Source: Anaerobutyricum hallii (GTDB taxonomy: Bacteria; Bacillota; Clostridia; Lachnospirales; Lachnospiraceae). From it: a stretch of 64,000 bases of DNA. Position numbers and translations under genes: made by a program. Of the stretch, positions 28,571-37,415 are shown one piece after another. The notes under the pieces were generated by a model. It was not told the DNA's origin and made no database searches. It saw nothing but the letters and a program-made list of their open reading frames with translations. Each line of letters starts with the position of its first letter. The stretch's first letter is position 1. The stretch is from NCBI RefSeq assembly GCF_900209925.1, contig NZ_LT907978.1:2017001-2081000 (forward strand), given 5' to 3'.

Positions 28571-30475
28571 TTAATTTCTTTTATATAATACCTTCATAAA
28601 ATCAATATAATTCCCTGAATGCGTAATTTTTTCAATGAGCTCATCATTTTTTACAAGTGACATAATCTCATCATAGACACAGATCAAAAGATTTTCATCT
28701 CGAATTTCTTCCGGGAGCGCCAGCAAAAACACAACTTGAATATTGTCATTTTTATATGGCATCGGCTCACGAAATACTCCCACAGATAACACAATGGCAT
28801 CTCCTGCCTTTTGTACAGCATGAGGAATCGCAATATTGTCAATGATCATACTGGATTTCGATTCTTTTTCCCATACCCGTTCTTTGAAGTCTTCATCAAC
28901 ATATCCATTTTGACAAAGAGTATCCATCATCTGGTCTAAAGCGGAAATATAATCTTTTTGTTCTGAAAGATTAAAAAAGGTATCTTCTTTTAAAATATTA
29001 GCCATTACATACCAATTATCATCAAGAATCACCGCATCTGTTCCTTTACAAAACTTCGCCTGGCGAAGCTTGTTTTTCAGTTCATTCTCATCAAAAATCT
29101 CATGAATATAAATAACCGGACATTCACATTCTATCATGTGCTCCGTTGTACAGATTACAATATCATACTGATCAAGAATATCACTGACTGCTTCAGACGG
29201 TGCCAGTATATCAAGCTGACTGCTGCTGTCAACTACTTTACGAATCTGCACAGCAAATAACTGTGCTGTAACTCTTCCCTTATCGCTGATCACTGCAATC
29301 TTTTGCTGCTTTTGATTCAAAGTATTTACTTCAAGGAACACCCCAAAATAAGCTGCCAGATACCCAAGTTCTGCCTGTGTCACTGCAACTTCCGCTTCCT
29401 CACCGATTACTCTCGCCGCTATTTCTGACATTTTAAATGCAAGCGGATATTTGTAATGAATGTCTTCAAACATCGGATTATCAATGTGTACATTATAACG
29501 AAGCCTGTTTATCATAAACATAATATGATACATAAACTTCTCTGCAAATTCATGAGGATCGATTGAAATATTTAATTCCAGACGAATCCCCTCTACAATC
29601 TTTTTCAGTAATGGCTGAATCTTCTCATCGAGTTCTATGCTATACATATTTTTACTGTCTGCAGGTGTACGCATACCAATGATCGGCAGAAAAACAAATA
29701 TTTTTTCTTCTATTGGAATTTCAATGTAAAATTCTTTTGAAAGATTATCAATTAACTGATTCACAAATGAAAAACTGTTTCTTGATACTAAATTATAATA
29801 CTTTTCCGGCATACGGGTAATGATATGTCCCGTAAGAAAACGATCAAACATTAATGTCATATAGTTCTCAAACATTTTCTGTGTTGATTCTTCAAAATTC
29901 TGTTCAGCCAGCGCTTCTCTGATCCCCTTTAGCATCAATTCATCCTGGGGATAATTCTGATAAATAGAGTCAAAAAGATTCTCCATAACAAACTTTCGAA
30001 TATTAAGTTCCGAACCGGCAAGAGCTAATCCCTTACTGGTCTTTCCAACAATCTCAAGCTCGTAGTCTTCCATTGTCTGGCGAAGCTTTTTTAAATCGCT
30101 GATTAATGTACTTCGCCCTATGTTCATCTCATAAGCAAGGTCATCTGTAAGTACCGGCTCCATCGCTCTCATAAGCTTCGCAAAAACATACTCCTGTCTC
30201 TTGTGGGAAGAATTCATCAAATCATCTGTTTCTATAATACGGGCATACGCATTTTGAAAGTCTCTCGTATCAAACACTCTAAGACCGCACTTTCCCTGAT
30301 TAATTTCTATCAGGCCACTGTTTTTTAATTCTTTGTTAATGTCTTTTATATCATTCCGAACTGTACGCTCACTCACGCCAAATCGTTCTGCCAGTGTCTC
30401 AATATTTAATGTAGAACTTTTTCGCAAAACAGACAGGATGTTAGCCTGTCTGTTGTCACCAAATAAATTTTTCAT
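28571..30475 (-). CDS. PRD-containing transcriptional activator with PTS domains (glucitol operon regulator)
   Basis: A 634-residue MtlR/LicR-type regulator. It begins with two helix-turn-helix segments (AERFGVSERTVRNDIKDINK near residue 30, YEMNIGRSTLISDLKKLRQ near 120). Two PTS regulation domains follow at about 180-390, then an EIIB-like segment (VICTTEHMIECECP) and a C-terminal EIIA domain with its phospho-histidine at about 552 (NIAIPHAVQKAG). Phosphorylation by the PTS usually tunes such activators to sugar supply and catabolite state. It is the last gene of the glucitol cluster, about 120 nt after srlB, so it most likely controls that operon. Its ribosome site is weak (AAGG). Confidence 0.88.
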   Translation of the reverse strand: MKNLFGDNRQANILSVLRKSSTLNIETLAERFGVSERTVRNDIKDINKELKNSGLIEINQGKCGLRVFDTRDFQNAYARIIETDDLMNSSHKRQEYVFAKLMRAMEPVLTDDLAYEMNIGRSTLISDLKKLRQTMEDYELEIVGKTSKGLALAGSELNIRKFVMENLFDSIYQNYPQDELMLKGIREALAEQNFEESTQKMFENYMTLMFDRFLTGHIITRMPEKYYNLVSRNSFSFVNQLIDNLSKEFYIEIPIEEKIFVFLPIIGMRTPADSKNMYSIELDEKIQPLLKKIVEGIRLELNISIDPHEFAEKFMYHIMFMINRLRYNVHIDNPMFEDIHYKYPLAFKMSEIAARVIGEEAEVAVTQAELGYLAAYFGVFLEVNTLNQKQQKIAVISDKGRVTAQLFAVQIRKVVDSSSQLDILAPSEAVSDILDQYDIVICTTEHMIECECPVIYIHEIFDENELKNKLRQAKFCKGTDAVILDDNWYVMANILKEDTFFNLSEQKDYISALDQMMDTLCQNGYVDEDFKERVWEKESKSSMIIDNIAIPHAVQKAGDAIVLSVGVFREPMPYKNDNIQVVFLLALPEEIRDENLLICVYDEIMSLVKNDELIEKITHSGNYIDFMKVLYKRN

Positions 30476-30593
30476 ACCTTGTCCGTTATCCTTTTCAGAT
30501 TTTCTGGTTATGTTTTGGTTTCGTATTAATATTTTCTGTAATTATTCAGAATCCATTCACCAAAACGAATCATCAATAATTCTGAATTACTAC

Positions 30594-30956
30594 TTATTCT
30601 ATAATCTGGATTGTTGTACCGATCTTGATTTCCGGAACTGGTTTTTCCTCTACATAAAGAGTTCCCGGAAGTTCTGCTTCTGTCATGCCATTAAAGCGGA
30701 TCGTACAATGACCCAGACCTGCGAGTGTTACCGGTGCCTCTTCTCCGACACAGGTAATCTTATATTCATTTTCATCAATTTTTAATGTCTGTCCTGCCTT
30801 GATTTCTCCATTAATCGGATTCACATCAACAGAGTAACAATAATCTCTTAATTCTGCCGGAGCACTGTCTCCAAAAATAATAATGAAGTCTCCTCCATTC
30901 ATCATCATAATATCTTTTCCAAGTTCTTTTACTTTGTTCTCATAAATTATAGCCAT
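30594..30956 (-). CDS. srlB: PTS glucitol/sorbitol-specific EIIA
   Basis: EIIA-Gut accepts phosphate from HPr and passes it to EIIB. The 120-residue protein matches the family: FGDSAPAELRDYCYSVDVNP, LKIDENEYKITCVGEEAP and the histidine region LAGLGHCTIRFNG. The start is placed at the ATG after GAAAGGATAGAAGAATC, 54 nt inside the longest frame, giving the usual family length. It follows srlE in the operon. Confidence 0.93.
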   Translation of the reverse strand: MAIIYENKVKELGKDIMMMNGGDFIIIFGDSAPAELRDYCYSVDVNPINGEIKAGQTLKIDENEYKITCVGEEAPVTLAGLGHCTIRFNGMTEAELPGTLYVEEKPVPEIKIGTTIQIIE

Positions 30957-31109
30957 GATTCTTCTATCCTTTCTACAGTTTGCTCCTTTTAATTGTAACA
31001 CATTCTCCAATACATGTAAGAGCTAATTTTAATATTTTATTCAAGTCGAGCAGGATGCCGGAGCATTCCTCTTCTCTGACATCCTCTATTTACTTTTTGT
31101 TTTATTTAC

Positions 31110-32129
31110 TTAAGCGTATAATCCAAAACTTGCTGCATATGCAATTAATACACGAATCCAGCCTGTTAAAAATCTGGAATACATAACGGAAAGTACACCA
31201 ACTTCAATTGTTTCAGGCTCTGCTTCAGCAAGTCCAAGACCTACTGGAATAAAGTCACATGCACCCTGGCAGTTGATTGCAAAAAGTGCTGGAAGTGCAA
31301 GCTGAGGAGCAATGTTTCCTTTTCCAATTTCTGTTCCGATCAATGTACCAACAATCTGTGCAATAACCGCTCCAGGTCCAAGTAATGCAGATAATCCAGG
31401 AATAGAACAAATGACACCAAGAGCAACCAGTCCAAAAACATTTCCTGCTAATGGAGTCAGTAATTTTGCAAATGCATTACCAAAACCAGAACCGTTAATG
31501 ATACCTACTAACAAAGATACAAATGCCATGAACGGAAGAAGTGTTGTGATACATGTCTGAATCGCATCACGACCTGCCTGATAAAATGTATTTACAAACT
31601 TACCAACACCTAAACCTACTTTTGTGATGATAGATTTGTTTTCCTGTGCAGCAAGTGTTTCTGATACTTTCTGATCTGCATTAAACTTCACTGTTTTTTC
31701 TTCCTTCTTCTCAGAAGTCTCTACAGACTTTGCAGCTTCTTCTACATCTGCTTCATCTGCAAGAGAAATCTGTTTGGATGTAACAGCAGATACATAGATA
31801 TCTTCTGTGATAAAGTTTGCAAGTGGTCCTGATTTACCTACCGGCATAACGTTTACTGTTGGAATTCTTTTCTGTGGATAAATACCACAGCGTAATGTTC
31901 CTCCACAGTCTACGATAACCATAGCAAGTTCTTCTTCTGGTGCTGAACCATGGAAACCATCTACTGGTGTCATTCCACTAAGTTCTACGATTTTCTTCAG
32001 ACATTCCGGTGCAGTTCCACCACCGGTAATATACATAACTTTATTTTTCTGTTCTGTTGGACGGATGATCAACGGTCCGCCAAATCCCTGTGGGCCTCTT
32101 TCTATTCTGATTGCTCTTAATTCTGACAT
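31110..32129 (-). CDS. srlE: PTS glucitol/sorbitol-specific EIIB with C-terminal membrane domain (EIIBC1)
   Basis: The N-terminal cytosolic EIIB domain shows [36 protein letters not shown] and [19 protein letters not shown], with the likely phospho-cysteine in the last segment. From about residue 180 the protein is membrane-embedded, with [40 protein letters not shown] and [20 protein letters not shown]. Together with SrlA it makes the sorbitol channel and phosphorylates the incoming sugar. Length 339 is normal. The start follows AAGGGAGGAACGAAA. The operon order srlA-srlE-srlB is the classical one. Confidence 0.95.
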   Translation of the reverse strand: MSELRAIRIERGPQGFGGPLIIRPTEQKNKVMYITGGGTAPECLKKIVELSGMTPVDGFHGSAPEEELAMVIVDCGGTLRCGIYPQKRIPTVNVMPVGKSGPLANFITEDIYVSAVTSKQISLADEADVEEAAKSVETSEKKEEKTVKFNADQKVSETLAAQENKSIITKVGLGVGKFVNTFYQAGRDAIQTCITTLLPFMAFVSLLVGIINGSGFGNAFAKLLTPLAGNVFGLVALGVICSIPGLSALLGPGAVIAQIVGTLIGTEIGKGNIAPQLALPALFAINCQGACDFIPVGLGLAEAEPETIEVGVLSVMYSRFLTGWIRVLIAYAASFGLYA

Positions 32130-32163
32130 TTTCGTTCCTCCCTTATCGTTCCTTCTAATCTTC

Positions 32164-32709
32164 CTATGCCTTTAATGTGCGGCTAAGTTTTACACCCTGC
32201 TGCTTCTCTACATATCTTGTAGTAAATTCTGTCACCCATCCTGAAATAAAGTTTGCTACAAGACCAACTAAAAGATAACGTACTGCTAATGGTGTTGTAT
32301 CAAGATTTAATGCAGAGATACCATTTGCGATTCCAAGCCATACAAAAAGCTCTGAAGCATTGATGTGTGGAAAAATACCGTTGTTTGTATGACAGTGATA
32401 TGTTGCAGATGCATAGTATGCTGGCTTATAAAATTCTGGCATGAACTTACCCATGGAAAGAGCCATTGGGTTACCTAACATAAATGCAGATACAAATGGA
32501 AGTACCAGATAACGAAGAATCGGATTCTTTGTACATACTTTTGCAAGTTTATTTACAGATTCATTTCCTGCTAATGCGATGATCGCATTCATTAATAATA
32601 ACAGCATCAAGACAGTTGGAATAATTCCTGTAACCCAGCTTACAAACTGCTCTCCACCCAATGTAAAAAGATTCATAAATCCTGACGCTAATTTAACTAA
32701 AATATTCAT
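32164..32709 (-). CDS. srlA: PTS glucitol/sorbitol-specific EIIC2
   Basis: The main membrane subunit of the sorbitol phosphotransferase. The 181 residues have four to five hydrophobic segments and family blocks [20 protein letters not shown] near the start, [20 protein letters not shown] and the conserved [20 protein letters not shown]. The start follows GAGGGAGGTAACT, 14 nt after gutM. It imports D-sorbitol as sorbitol-6-phosphate together with SrlE. Confidence 0.95.
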   Translation of the reverse strand: MNILVKLASGFMNLFTLGGEQFVSWVTGIIPTVLMLLLLMNAIIALAGNESVNKLAKVCTKNPILRYLVLPFVSAFMLGNPMALSMGKFMPEFYKPAYYASATYHCHTNNGIFPHINASELFVWLGIANGISALNLDTTPLAVRYLLVGLVANFISGWVTEFTTRYVEKQQGVKLSRTLKA

Positions 32710-32723
32710 AGTTACCTCCCTCT

Positions 32724-33173
32724 TTACGCTCCTGCGCGTCGATTAAATAGATTTGTTACGATATTGCCTGCTTTCTGGAAATTGGAAGGAGGCTGTGCTA
32801 TTTCTTCTCCTGCTATATATTTCTTATAAGTCAGCGCTGCGTCCTCTACTGCTTTTCTCAGATTTCGATGACCTTTTTCTACATCATCTACAGATAATTC
32901 TCCAATGTATCGTCCTTCAAATCCCGGAAAATTTTTCACTCTCGCCAGAAATGTTGTCCCTTCTATCTTTTTGGATTCCTGAATAATCCCCTCATCATCT
33001 ATGCGGAACATTACAATTGCTCCTGCATGGAATCCTCCGGACTTTCTGCCGATTGCCACCTTGCCCTTCCGTCTCATTCTGACAAATTCATTATTGAAAT
33101 TCTTCATCTGAAAACTGCTTAACACAAATTGGATCACAAATGCAAGTCCAATCACCAACGCCATCTTTATCAT
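32724..33173 (-). CDS. gutM: Glucitol operon activator protein GutM
   Basis: A 149-residue protein with one N-terminal membrane segment (MALVIGLAFVIQFVLSSFQM), followed by FVRMRRKGKVAIGRKSGGFH and GAIVMFRIDDEGIIQES, all features of the GutM family. In E. coli GutM (SrlM) activates the glucitol operon; its mechanism is poorly understood, and many Firmicutes keep it beside srlA. The start is the ATG after GAAGGAGGTCCGCT, 24 nt inside the longest frame. It lies between srlD and srlA. Confidence 0.88.
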   Translation of the reverse strand: MIKMALVIGLAFVIQFVLSSFQMKNFNNEFVRMRRKGKVAIGRKSGGFHAGAIVMFRIDDEGIIQESKKIEGTTFLARVKNFPGFEGRYIGELSVDDVEKGHRNLRKAVEDAALTYKKYIAGEEIAQPPSNFQKAGNIVTNLFNRRAGA

Positions 33174-33231
33174 AGCGGACCTCCTTCTTCTCTCCATTTT
33201 CCATTCCTATGAAGTAATTATCCTGAAGTAA

Positions 33232-34035
33232 TTATCCTCTGGACTTTCCTCCGGAAATGTTAACTGTTGTTCCTGTGATGTAGCTTGCCTGATCGGATAC
33301 AAGGTATGCTACAAGGCTTCCTACTTCATCAAGCTTTCCATCTCTTCCAATTGGAATTACTTTACTGTAGTCTGTAGATAAATCTTCTGGTTTTACCCCT
33401 CTTGTATAAGCTAAAGCTTCATTGTAAGCAGCGGTACGAAGTCCTGTTGCTTCCATGATACCAGGAGCACATGCAACAACTCGTACATTGTACTTTCCAA
33501 GTTCCTTTGCCCAGGAACGAGTAAAGCTGTCTACTGCTCCCTTTGTAGCAGAGTATGCTGACTGACCCTGAGAACCTTCTTTTCCGGACTCGCTGGACAT
33601 ATTAAGAATAACTCCATGTCCCTGTTTTACGAGTTCTCTTGCAACTGCCTGTGCACAGAGGAATACGCCCTTTACATTAACTGCAAACATTTTTCCGAAA
33701 GAATCTTCGTTTAATTCGTACTCTGGTTTTTCTCCCTTTACATCAACAAGCAGTCTTGGAAGATTAATTCCTGCATTATTTACTAATGCATCGATCTTAC
33801 CATACTTTGCAAGAACAGCCTGTACCATCTGGTTTACACTTTCCGGATCAGTAACATTACACTGTACACAATATGCTCCGTCAAGCTCATCTCCTGTCTT
33901 TACATTAAGATCGACTGCAACTGCCTTTGCTCCAACCTTTACAAGTGTGTCTACTACGTGTTTTCCGATTCCGGAAGCACCACCTGTTACGATAACAACC
34001 TGTCCGTCTAATCCCAGCCAATTTCCATTCATCAT
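33232..34035 (-). CDS. srlD: Sorbitol-6-phosphate 2-dehydrogenase (SDR family)
   Basis: This short-chain dehydrogenase oxidises sorbitol-6-phosphate to fructose-6-phosphate with NAD. The 267 residues show the cofactor motif VVIVTGGASGIGKHVVDTL near residue 14, DALVNNAGINLPR and the catalytic Ser-Tyr-Lys set (MSSESGKEGSQGQSAYSATK). The first ATG is used because AAGGAGG stands 5 nt before it. It is first in the operon srlD-gutM-srlA-srlE-srlB-regulator. The assignment to sorbitol-6-phosphate comes mainly from this context. Confidence 0.92.
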   Translation of the reverse strand: MMNGNWLGLDGQVVIVTGGASGIGKHVVDTLVKVGAKAVAVDLNVKTGDELDGAYCVQCNVTDPESVNQMVQAVLAKYGKIDALVNNAGINLPRLLVDVKGEKPEYELNEDSFGKMFAVNVKGVFLCAQAVARELVKQGHGVILNMSSESGKEGSQGQSAYSATKGAVDSFTRSWAKELGKYNVRVVACAPGIMEATGLRTAAYNEALAYTRGVKPEDLSTDYSKVIPIGRDGKLDEVGSLVAYLVSDQASYITGTTVNISGGKSRG

Positions 34036-34129
34036 GTAATCCTCCTTTTTTAAATCTGCTTTTAATTTTTGCCTGTGGCTTTGTAAGTGTTTTTTGTAAG
34101 TGTTTCAAGCACTTTTTGTTTACAACGCC

Positions 34130-34135
34130 ATTATA
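34130..34135 (-). promoter_or_regulatory. -10 box of the glucitol operon promoter
   Basis: TATAAT within CTTACTATAATGG on the minus strand, with no good -35 hexamer at 16-18 nt (the region is A-rich). A perfect -10 without a -35 fits an activator-dependent promoter. The leader is about 90 nt and includes a small hairpin (AAGTGCTTGAAACACTT). Confidence 0.6.
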
Positions 34136-34199
34136 GTAAGAATTACCTGTTTTTTTAATACGTCCTTTTTCGAGCTTTCTGAAAATCAATTATCTGTCT

Positions 34200-34301
34200 G
34201 ATTTCCCTGCTTGTGAAAAGAATTAATACACCTGGTTTCCCTGACTGTGAAAAGGATTAGTATGTCAGATTTCCCTAGCTGTGAAATCTGGCAAACGAAG
34301 C
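34200..34301 (-). repeat. Three 34-bp tandem repeats upstream of the glucitol promoter
   Basis: Copies start at 34201, 34235 and 34269, each with TTTCCCTG (or CCCTA) and TGTGAAA spaced identically; copies 1 and 2 also share AAAG-ATTA-TA. On the minus strand each reads TTTCACA...AGGGAAA, with half-sites facing each other. They lie about 75-175 bp upstream of the -10 box. They are good candidates for binding sites of the PRD regulator encoded in the operon. The rest of the 440-base gap holds the -10 box and hairpin member 9. Confidence 0.65.
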
Positions 34302-34325
34302 AACGTCACCAAAAGTCACAAATCG

Positions 34326-34424
34326 AAAAAAGCCATTATGCAACAACTACCTCCCAACCATCTGATAATATATATTCTCATATTTATTAGATGGTAATAT
34401 AAAGCAGCTTTTCATAACGACTTT
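34326..34424 (-). repeat. Long hairpin repeat, divergent member 9
   Basis: On the minus strand AGTCGTTATG pairs, with G-U pairs, to CATAATGGCT, followed by a T run. AAGCTGC and GTAGTTGTTG flank an inner stem CCATCT/AGATGG. The ends are the same as in member 8. The central loop sequences are only loosely related to members 1-7. It stands after the shikimate kinase gene and can end its transcript. Confidence 0.5.
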
Positions 34425-34476
34425 CTAATCTCGTTTCACACACTGACATGCCGATTAGTATCAGCCTATGAATATG

Positions 34477-34983
34477 CTAACAAAACTTTTCTTTCAGCAA
34501 TTCCAGTGTTTCTTCAATTCCTTTGTTATCTTCATCAATGATAACATCCGCATATTTCTCATAGAGAACACTTCTCTCTTCGTATAGATCAAGCAATGTC
34601 TGCCCTTCTTTTAATGCCACACCTCTTCCTTTTAAATCGCCAAGACGCTTTGACAAAATCTCATACGGACAGCGAAGATACACAATCTGGCATGTCTCTT
34701 TATAATGTAACATCGCTTCTTCACAATATACCGCACTTCCACCTGTTGCTATAACAGAATGCTTCGCATCCACATCACGATTCACCTGATTCTCTACCGC
34801 AAGAAAACCATCATGCCCCTTTGTTGCGATAATATCCTTCAACAACATTCCTTCCTGTTCCTGAATCAAAAGATCCGCATCTAGAAACTGATAACCGATC
34901 TCCTTTGCCAAAATAACACCGATCGTACTCTTCCCTACACCGGGCATACCGATCAAAACAATACTTTTTCCGTCTTTCATCAT
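34477..34983 (-). CDS. aroK: Shikimate kinase
   Basis: Phosphorylates shikimate in the pathway to chorismate. The 168 residues carry the Walker A loop GMPGVGKSTIG near residue 12, LDADLLIQEQEG (Asp for Mg/shikimate), ATGGSAVY (Walker-B-like/shikimate-binding) and the lid LKGRGVAL. The start follows GGAGAACGATAGAGTATT, with a tandem ATG. It stands alone, without other aro genes, between the glucitol operon and a lipoprotein gene. Confidence 0.9.
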   Translation of the reverse strand: MMKDGKSIVLIGMPGVGKSTIGVILAKEIGYQFLDADLLIQEQEGMLLKDIIATKGHDGFLAVENQVNRDVDAKHSVIATGGSAVYCEEAMLHYKETCQIVYLRCPYEILSKRLGDLKGRGVALKEGQTLLDLYEERSVLYEKYADVIIDEDNKGIEETLELLKEKFC

Positions 34984-35056
34984 AATACTCTATCGTTCTC
35001 CTTTATCATATCTTTATTCTCTTTCATTCCATATCTGTAAATCTGCAAATCCTCAT

Positions 35057-36211
35057 CTACGGTTCGCATACTTTACAGGCTTCATACCCTTCCTTTATCA
35101 AAGTATTCCTGCTTTTTGAAGATGTAATACGATTCTCCTCATTCATCTGCTTTACAAAACGACAGGATGGCAGATGGAACTTACCTGTGTCTTCATTTAT
35201 AACATAAGACACCTGTGTTTTGGAAGTATTTTTTGAACTATCCCCTAACTTTCCCTTAGAAATATTCTTCGATGAGGAATTCCAGTTAGACGAAGAACCC
35301 TTTGGCTCTCCCGGTGTCCAGGTTGTATCCGGAGAAGCATTCCATGTAATATTCTTTCCATCGCTATATGCCACAATCGTTCCCTGATTATCGGTACGGA
35401 ATGTCTTAATCCCTCTGCTTCGGAAATTAGTTAATGTCTGGGCAGAAGGATGCCCGTACTTATTCCCCTCACCACAACTGATTACCGCATAAGAAGGATG
35501 TACCTTATCAAGAAAATCATCACAGGAACCCGTCTTACTTCCATGATGAGATGCCTTATATACATCTGCGGAAATATCTTCCCCCTTCGCTAACATATCT
35601 TCCTCTGCTTCTTTCTCTGCATCACCTGTAAACAAAAAACGATTCTCTCCGTATTGAAGTACCATTCCAATCGACCAGTTATTCGTCTCATCTCCATAGC
35701 CCTTCACCGGAGCAATCACTGTAAAAGACGCATCTCCTAATGTATATGTTTCTCCAGGCTTTGGCGCCTGTGCCCTCTGATTCTTAGACTTCAATGCCTG
35801 CATAACATCATCATATGTTTTCGTATCCGAAGTCACTCCCGGCATAAAAATCTTCTTACAATCAAACTTATAAACTACAACATCAAGACCTCCGATGTGA
35901 TCCGCATCCGGATGGGTACCGATAACATAATCAAGCTTCTCTATACCCTGACTGTTCAAATAGGACTGCACCGCTGTTCCCTCACTGTTATCGCCCGCAT
36001 CAATCAGCATCGCATGATCCCCAGCTTTTATCAAAGTAGCATCTCCCTGTCCTACATCAATAAAATGTACTTCCATACCGGAATCTGACTGCTCCGTCTT
36101 CCCGGAAATCTGGCTGCCACTCTCAAAAAGTTCAGCCGAATTGCCCGAACTGCATCCTGCTATAAAAAGAGCCAGAAGTGCTGACATTAAAATCACTTTT
36201 ATCTTTCTCAT
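35057..36211 (-). CDS. Lipoprotein with ComEC-like metallo-beta-lactamase domain
   Basis: A 384-residue exported lipoprotein. After the signal (VILMSALLALFIAGC, lipobox cysteine near residue 19) comes an MBL domain of the ComEC/Rec2 C-terminal type: VHFIDVGQGDATLIKAGDHA, metal motif THPDADHIGG, and SHHGSKTG. A low-complexity Ser/Asn linker leads to a small C-terminal unit with FHLPSCRFVKQM and YEACKVCEP, a possible zinc site. It may be a surface nuclease or phosphodiesterase. The start is the ATG after GGGAGGACGCAT. A promoter and a LexA-like palindrome are visible upstream. Confidence 0.85.
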   Translation of the reverse strand: MRKIKVILMSALLALFIAGCSSGNSAELFESGSQISGKTEQSDSGMEVHFIDVGQGDATLIKAGDHAMLIDAGDNSEGTAVQSYLNSQGIEKLDYVIGTHPDADHIGGLDVVVYKFDCKKIFMPGVTSDTKTYDDVMQALKSKNQRAQAPKPGETYTLGDASFTVIAPVKGYGDETNNWSIGMVLQYGENRFLFTGDAEKEAEEDMLAKGEDISADVYKASHHGSKTGSCDDFLDKVHPSYAVISCGEGNKYGHPSAQTLTNFRSRGIKTFRTDNQGTIVAYSDGKNITWNASPDTTWTPGEPKGSSSNWNSSSKNISKGKLGDSSKNTSKTQVSYVINEDTGKFHLPSCRFVKQMNEENRITSSKSRNTLIKEGYEACKVCEP

Positions 36212-36229
36212 ATGCGTCCTCCCATCTAG

Positions 36230-36278
36230 CAAACGTATGTTTGTTCATTATCATATCGTATTTTTACAGAAAGGTCAA
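36230..36278 (-). promoter_or_regulatory. Promoter of the MBL lipoprotein with LexA-like palindrome
   Basis: On the minus strand TTGACC (36273-36278), 17 nt, TATGAT (36250-36255). The palindrome CAAACGTATGTTTG (36230-36243) covers the likely start of transcription and resembles Gram-positive LexA boxes (GAAC-N4-GTTC type) with one change per half. Confidence 0.6.
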
Positions 36279-36376
36279 TAGCCTTTTACCCTTTTCTTAT
36301 CATCACTTGCCATATTTTGTTTTTATTTACTGTATATTTTTATTAATTTTTTACAGGAACACATCATATAAATCAA

Positions 36377-36405
36377 TTGTTTTTTTCACAAAAATACGAT
36401 ATGAT
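36377..36405 (+). promoter_or_regulatory. Promoter of the divergent hypothetical gene
   Basis: TTGTTT (36377-36382), 17 nt, TATGAT (36400-36405). The 16 bases AAAAATACGATATGAT are identical to the spacer/-10 part of the opposing lipoprotein promoter, so the two promoters may be co-regulated. Confidence 0.65.
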
Positions 36406-36434
36406 GATAAACAATTAAGAAAGGAATGTGTGTT

Positions 36435-37190
36435 ATGTTTGAAATGTTTGCTACCATTGTAGCCGCATGCGTTGCCGCTATCTATGGTCTTTCACGATCT
36501 GTTTTTATGACCGGCGTACATCGTAACCTTTACCGCGCCGCATTTATCGGTATTATCATTATCATATATGTTACTTACCGTATTCATCATTATATCAAGT
36601 TTCAGAAAATAAAAAAACTGCATGTTGATCTTGATGATTATCTTTATTATGATAAGTACACTTCTCCACTTTATCGGGCAGGTTACTTTATCAGTTACCT
36701 TATACAGAATATTCTCTTTGATTACACTTACATGAAGAGAAACTTTAACTTCTGTAAAGGTCTTGACGTTTACGATGGAGGCGTAAGCGAATACTATATC
36801 AAGTTCCGTAATACGTGGTACCGCTATTTGAAGCTCACCCTGATGCGCCACCGCATCTCATTAAAGAAGTTACAGGCATTTTCCTGTGACATGAAAAATG
36901 AGATGATTATCGCTGCTTTAGAAACACCAGAAGAAAAAGAACTGTATCATGCCTTTGCCAAAGAGGCCGAATGTCATTTTCAGGAGCACGAGACTCTTAA
37001 CAAACAAACTCTCGCACAATTTGCAAATTATGCCGAGATCACACCTATGTTTCAAAGAAATATATTAAAGCATTATCATGCTCTTGCCTATTCCCTTAAA
37101 AAGGAACCAGAGTTGGTTGCAATGGTGAAAAAGCAGGAATTCCGTAAAGAAAGAGATGTCAATGACTTTAAAAAGACTAATTTTCGATAG
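36435..37190 (+). CDS. Hypothetical protein with N-terminal membrane segments
   Basis: I do not recognise this 251-residue protein, the only clear plus-strand protein gene in the window. It has two hydrophobic N-terminal stretches (FATIVAACVAAIYGL and AAFIGIIIIIYVTYRI), then a basic, Tyr-rich cytosolic region (RYLKLTLMRHRISLKK). The C-terminal half looks helical and ends basic (KKQEFRKERDVND). The start is the second in-frame ATG because AAAGGA abuts the first. It is divergent from the MBL lipoprotein, with a matching promoter. Hairpin member 6 lies after it. Confidence 0.75.
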   Translation: MFEMFATIVAACVAAIYGLSRSVFMTGVHRNLYRAAFIGIIIIIYVTYRIHHYIKFQKIKKLHVDLDDYLYYDKYTSPLYRAGYFISYLIQNILFDYTYMKRNFNFCKGLDVYDGGVSEYYIKFRNTWYRYLKLTLMRHRISLKKLQAFSCDMKNEMIIAALETPEEKELYHAFAKEAECHFQEHETLNKQTLAQFANYAEITPMFQRNILKHYHALAYSLKKEPELVAMVKKQEFRKERDVNDFKKTNFR

Positions 37191-37233
37191 ACAATAGTAA
37201 TTTGCCATAGGCAAAATGGACATTCTCAAAGAC

Positions 37234-37342
37234 AAAAAATACCCTATATTTGTGGCCTCGGAGCAAGGTTTGGATGCAAGCACATAAAGCGAGCGTTCAA
37301 ACCGCTGCAACTAAAGCCACAAATATAGGGTATCTTTTTTTC
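37234..37342 (-). repeat. Long hairpin repeat, member 6 (left border of the restriction island)
   Basis: Outer stem ATACCCTATATTTGTGGC type with its complement at about 37315-37334; inner stem GTTTGGATGCA/TTTGAACGC-like. The minus-strand junctions read TTGCAGCGG and CCTTGCTCCGAGGC. About 105 bp are almost identical to member 7 at 47595, in the same orientation, with only a few substitutions. It can terminate both the plus-strand hypothetical gene and the integrase transcript. Confidence 0.85.
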
Positions 37343-37382
37343 TTATCGGGTGTCTATTTATTAAAGACTTAAATAGTAGTTA

Positions 37383-37399
37383 TTCAGCGTAAGTATTTC
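37383..37399 (+). other. CAGCGTAAGT site, right of hairpin 6 and beside the integrase gene
   Basis: TTCAGCGTAAGTATTTC lies 17 bp after the integrase stop codon. The same sequence is present in inverted orientation just upstream of the integrase start (38361-38380). The core also occurs within the hsdS genes where they encode W-x-Q-R-K-L. It may be a recombination site. Confidence 0.45.
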
Positions 37400-37415
37400 T
37401 TTTATCATTTTAAGT

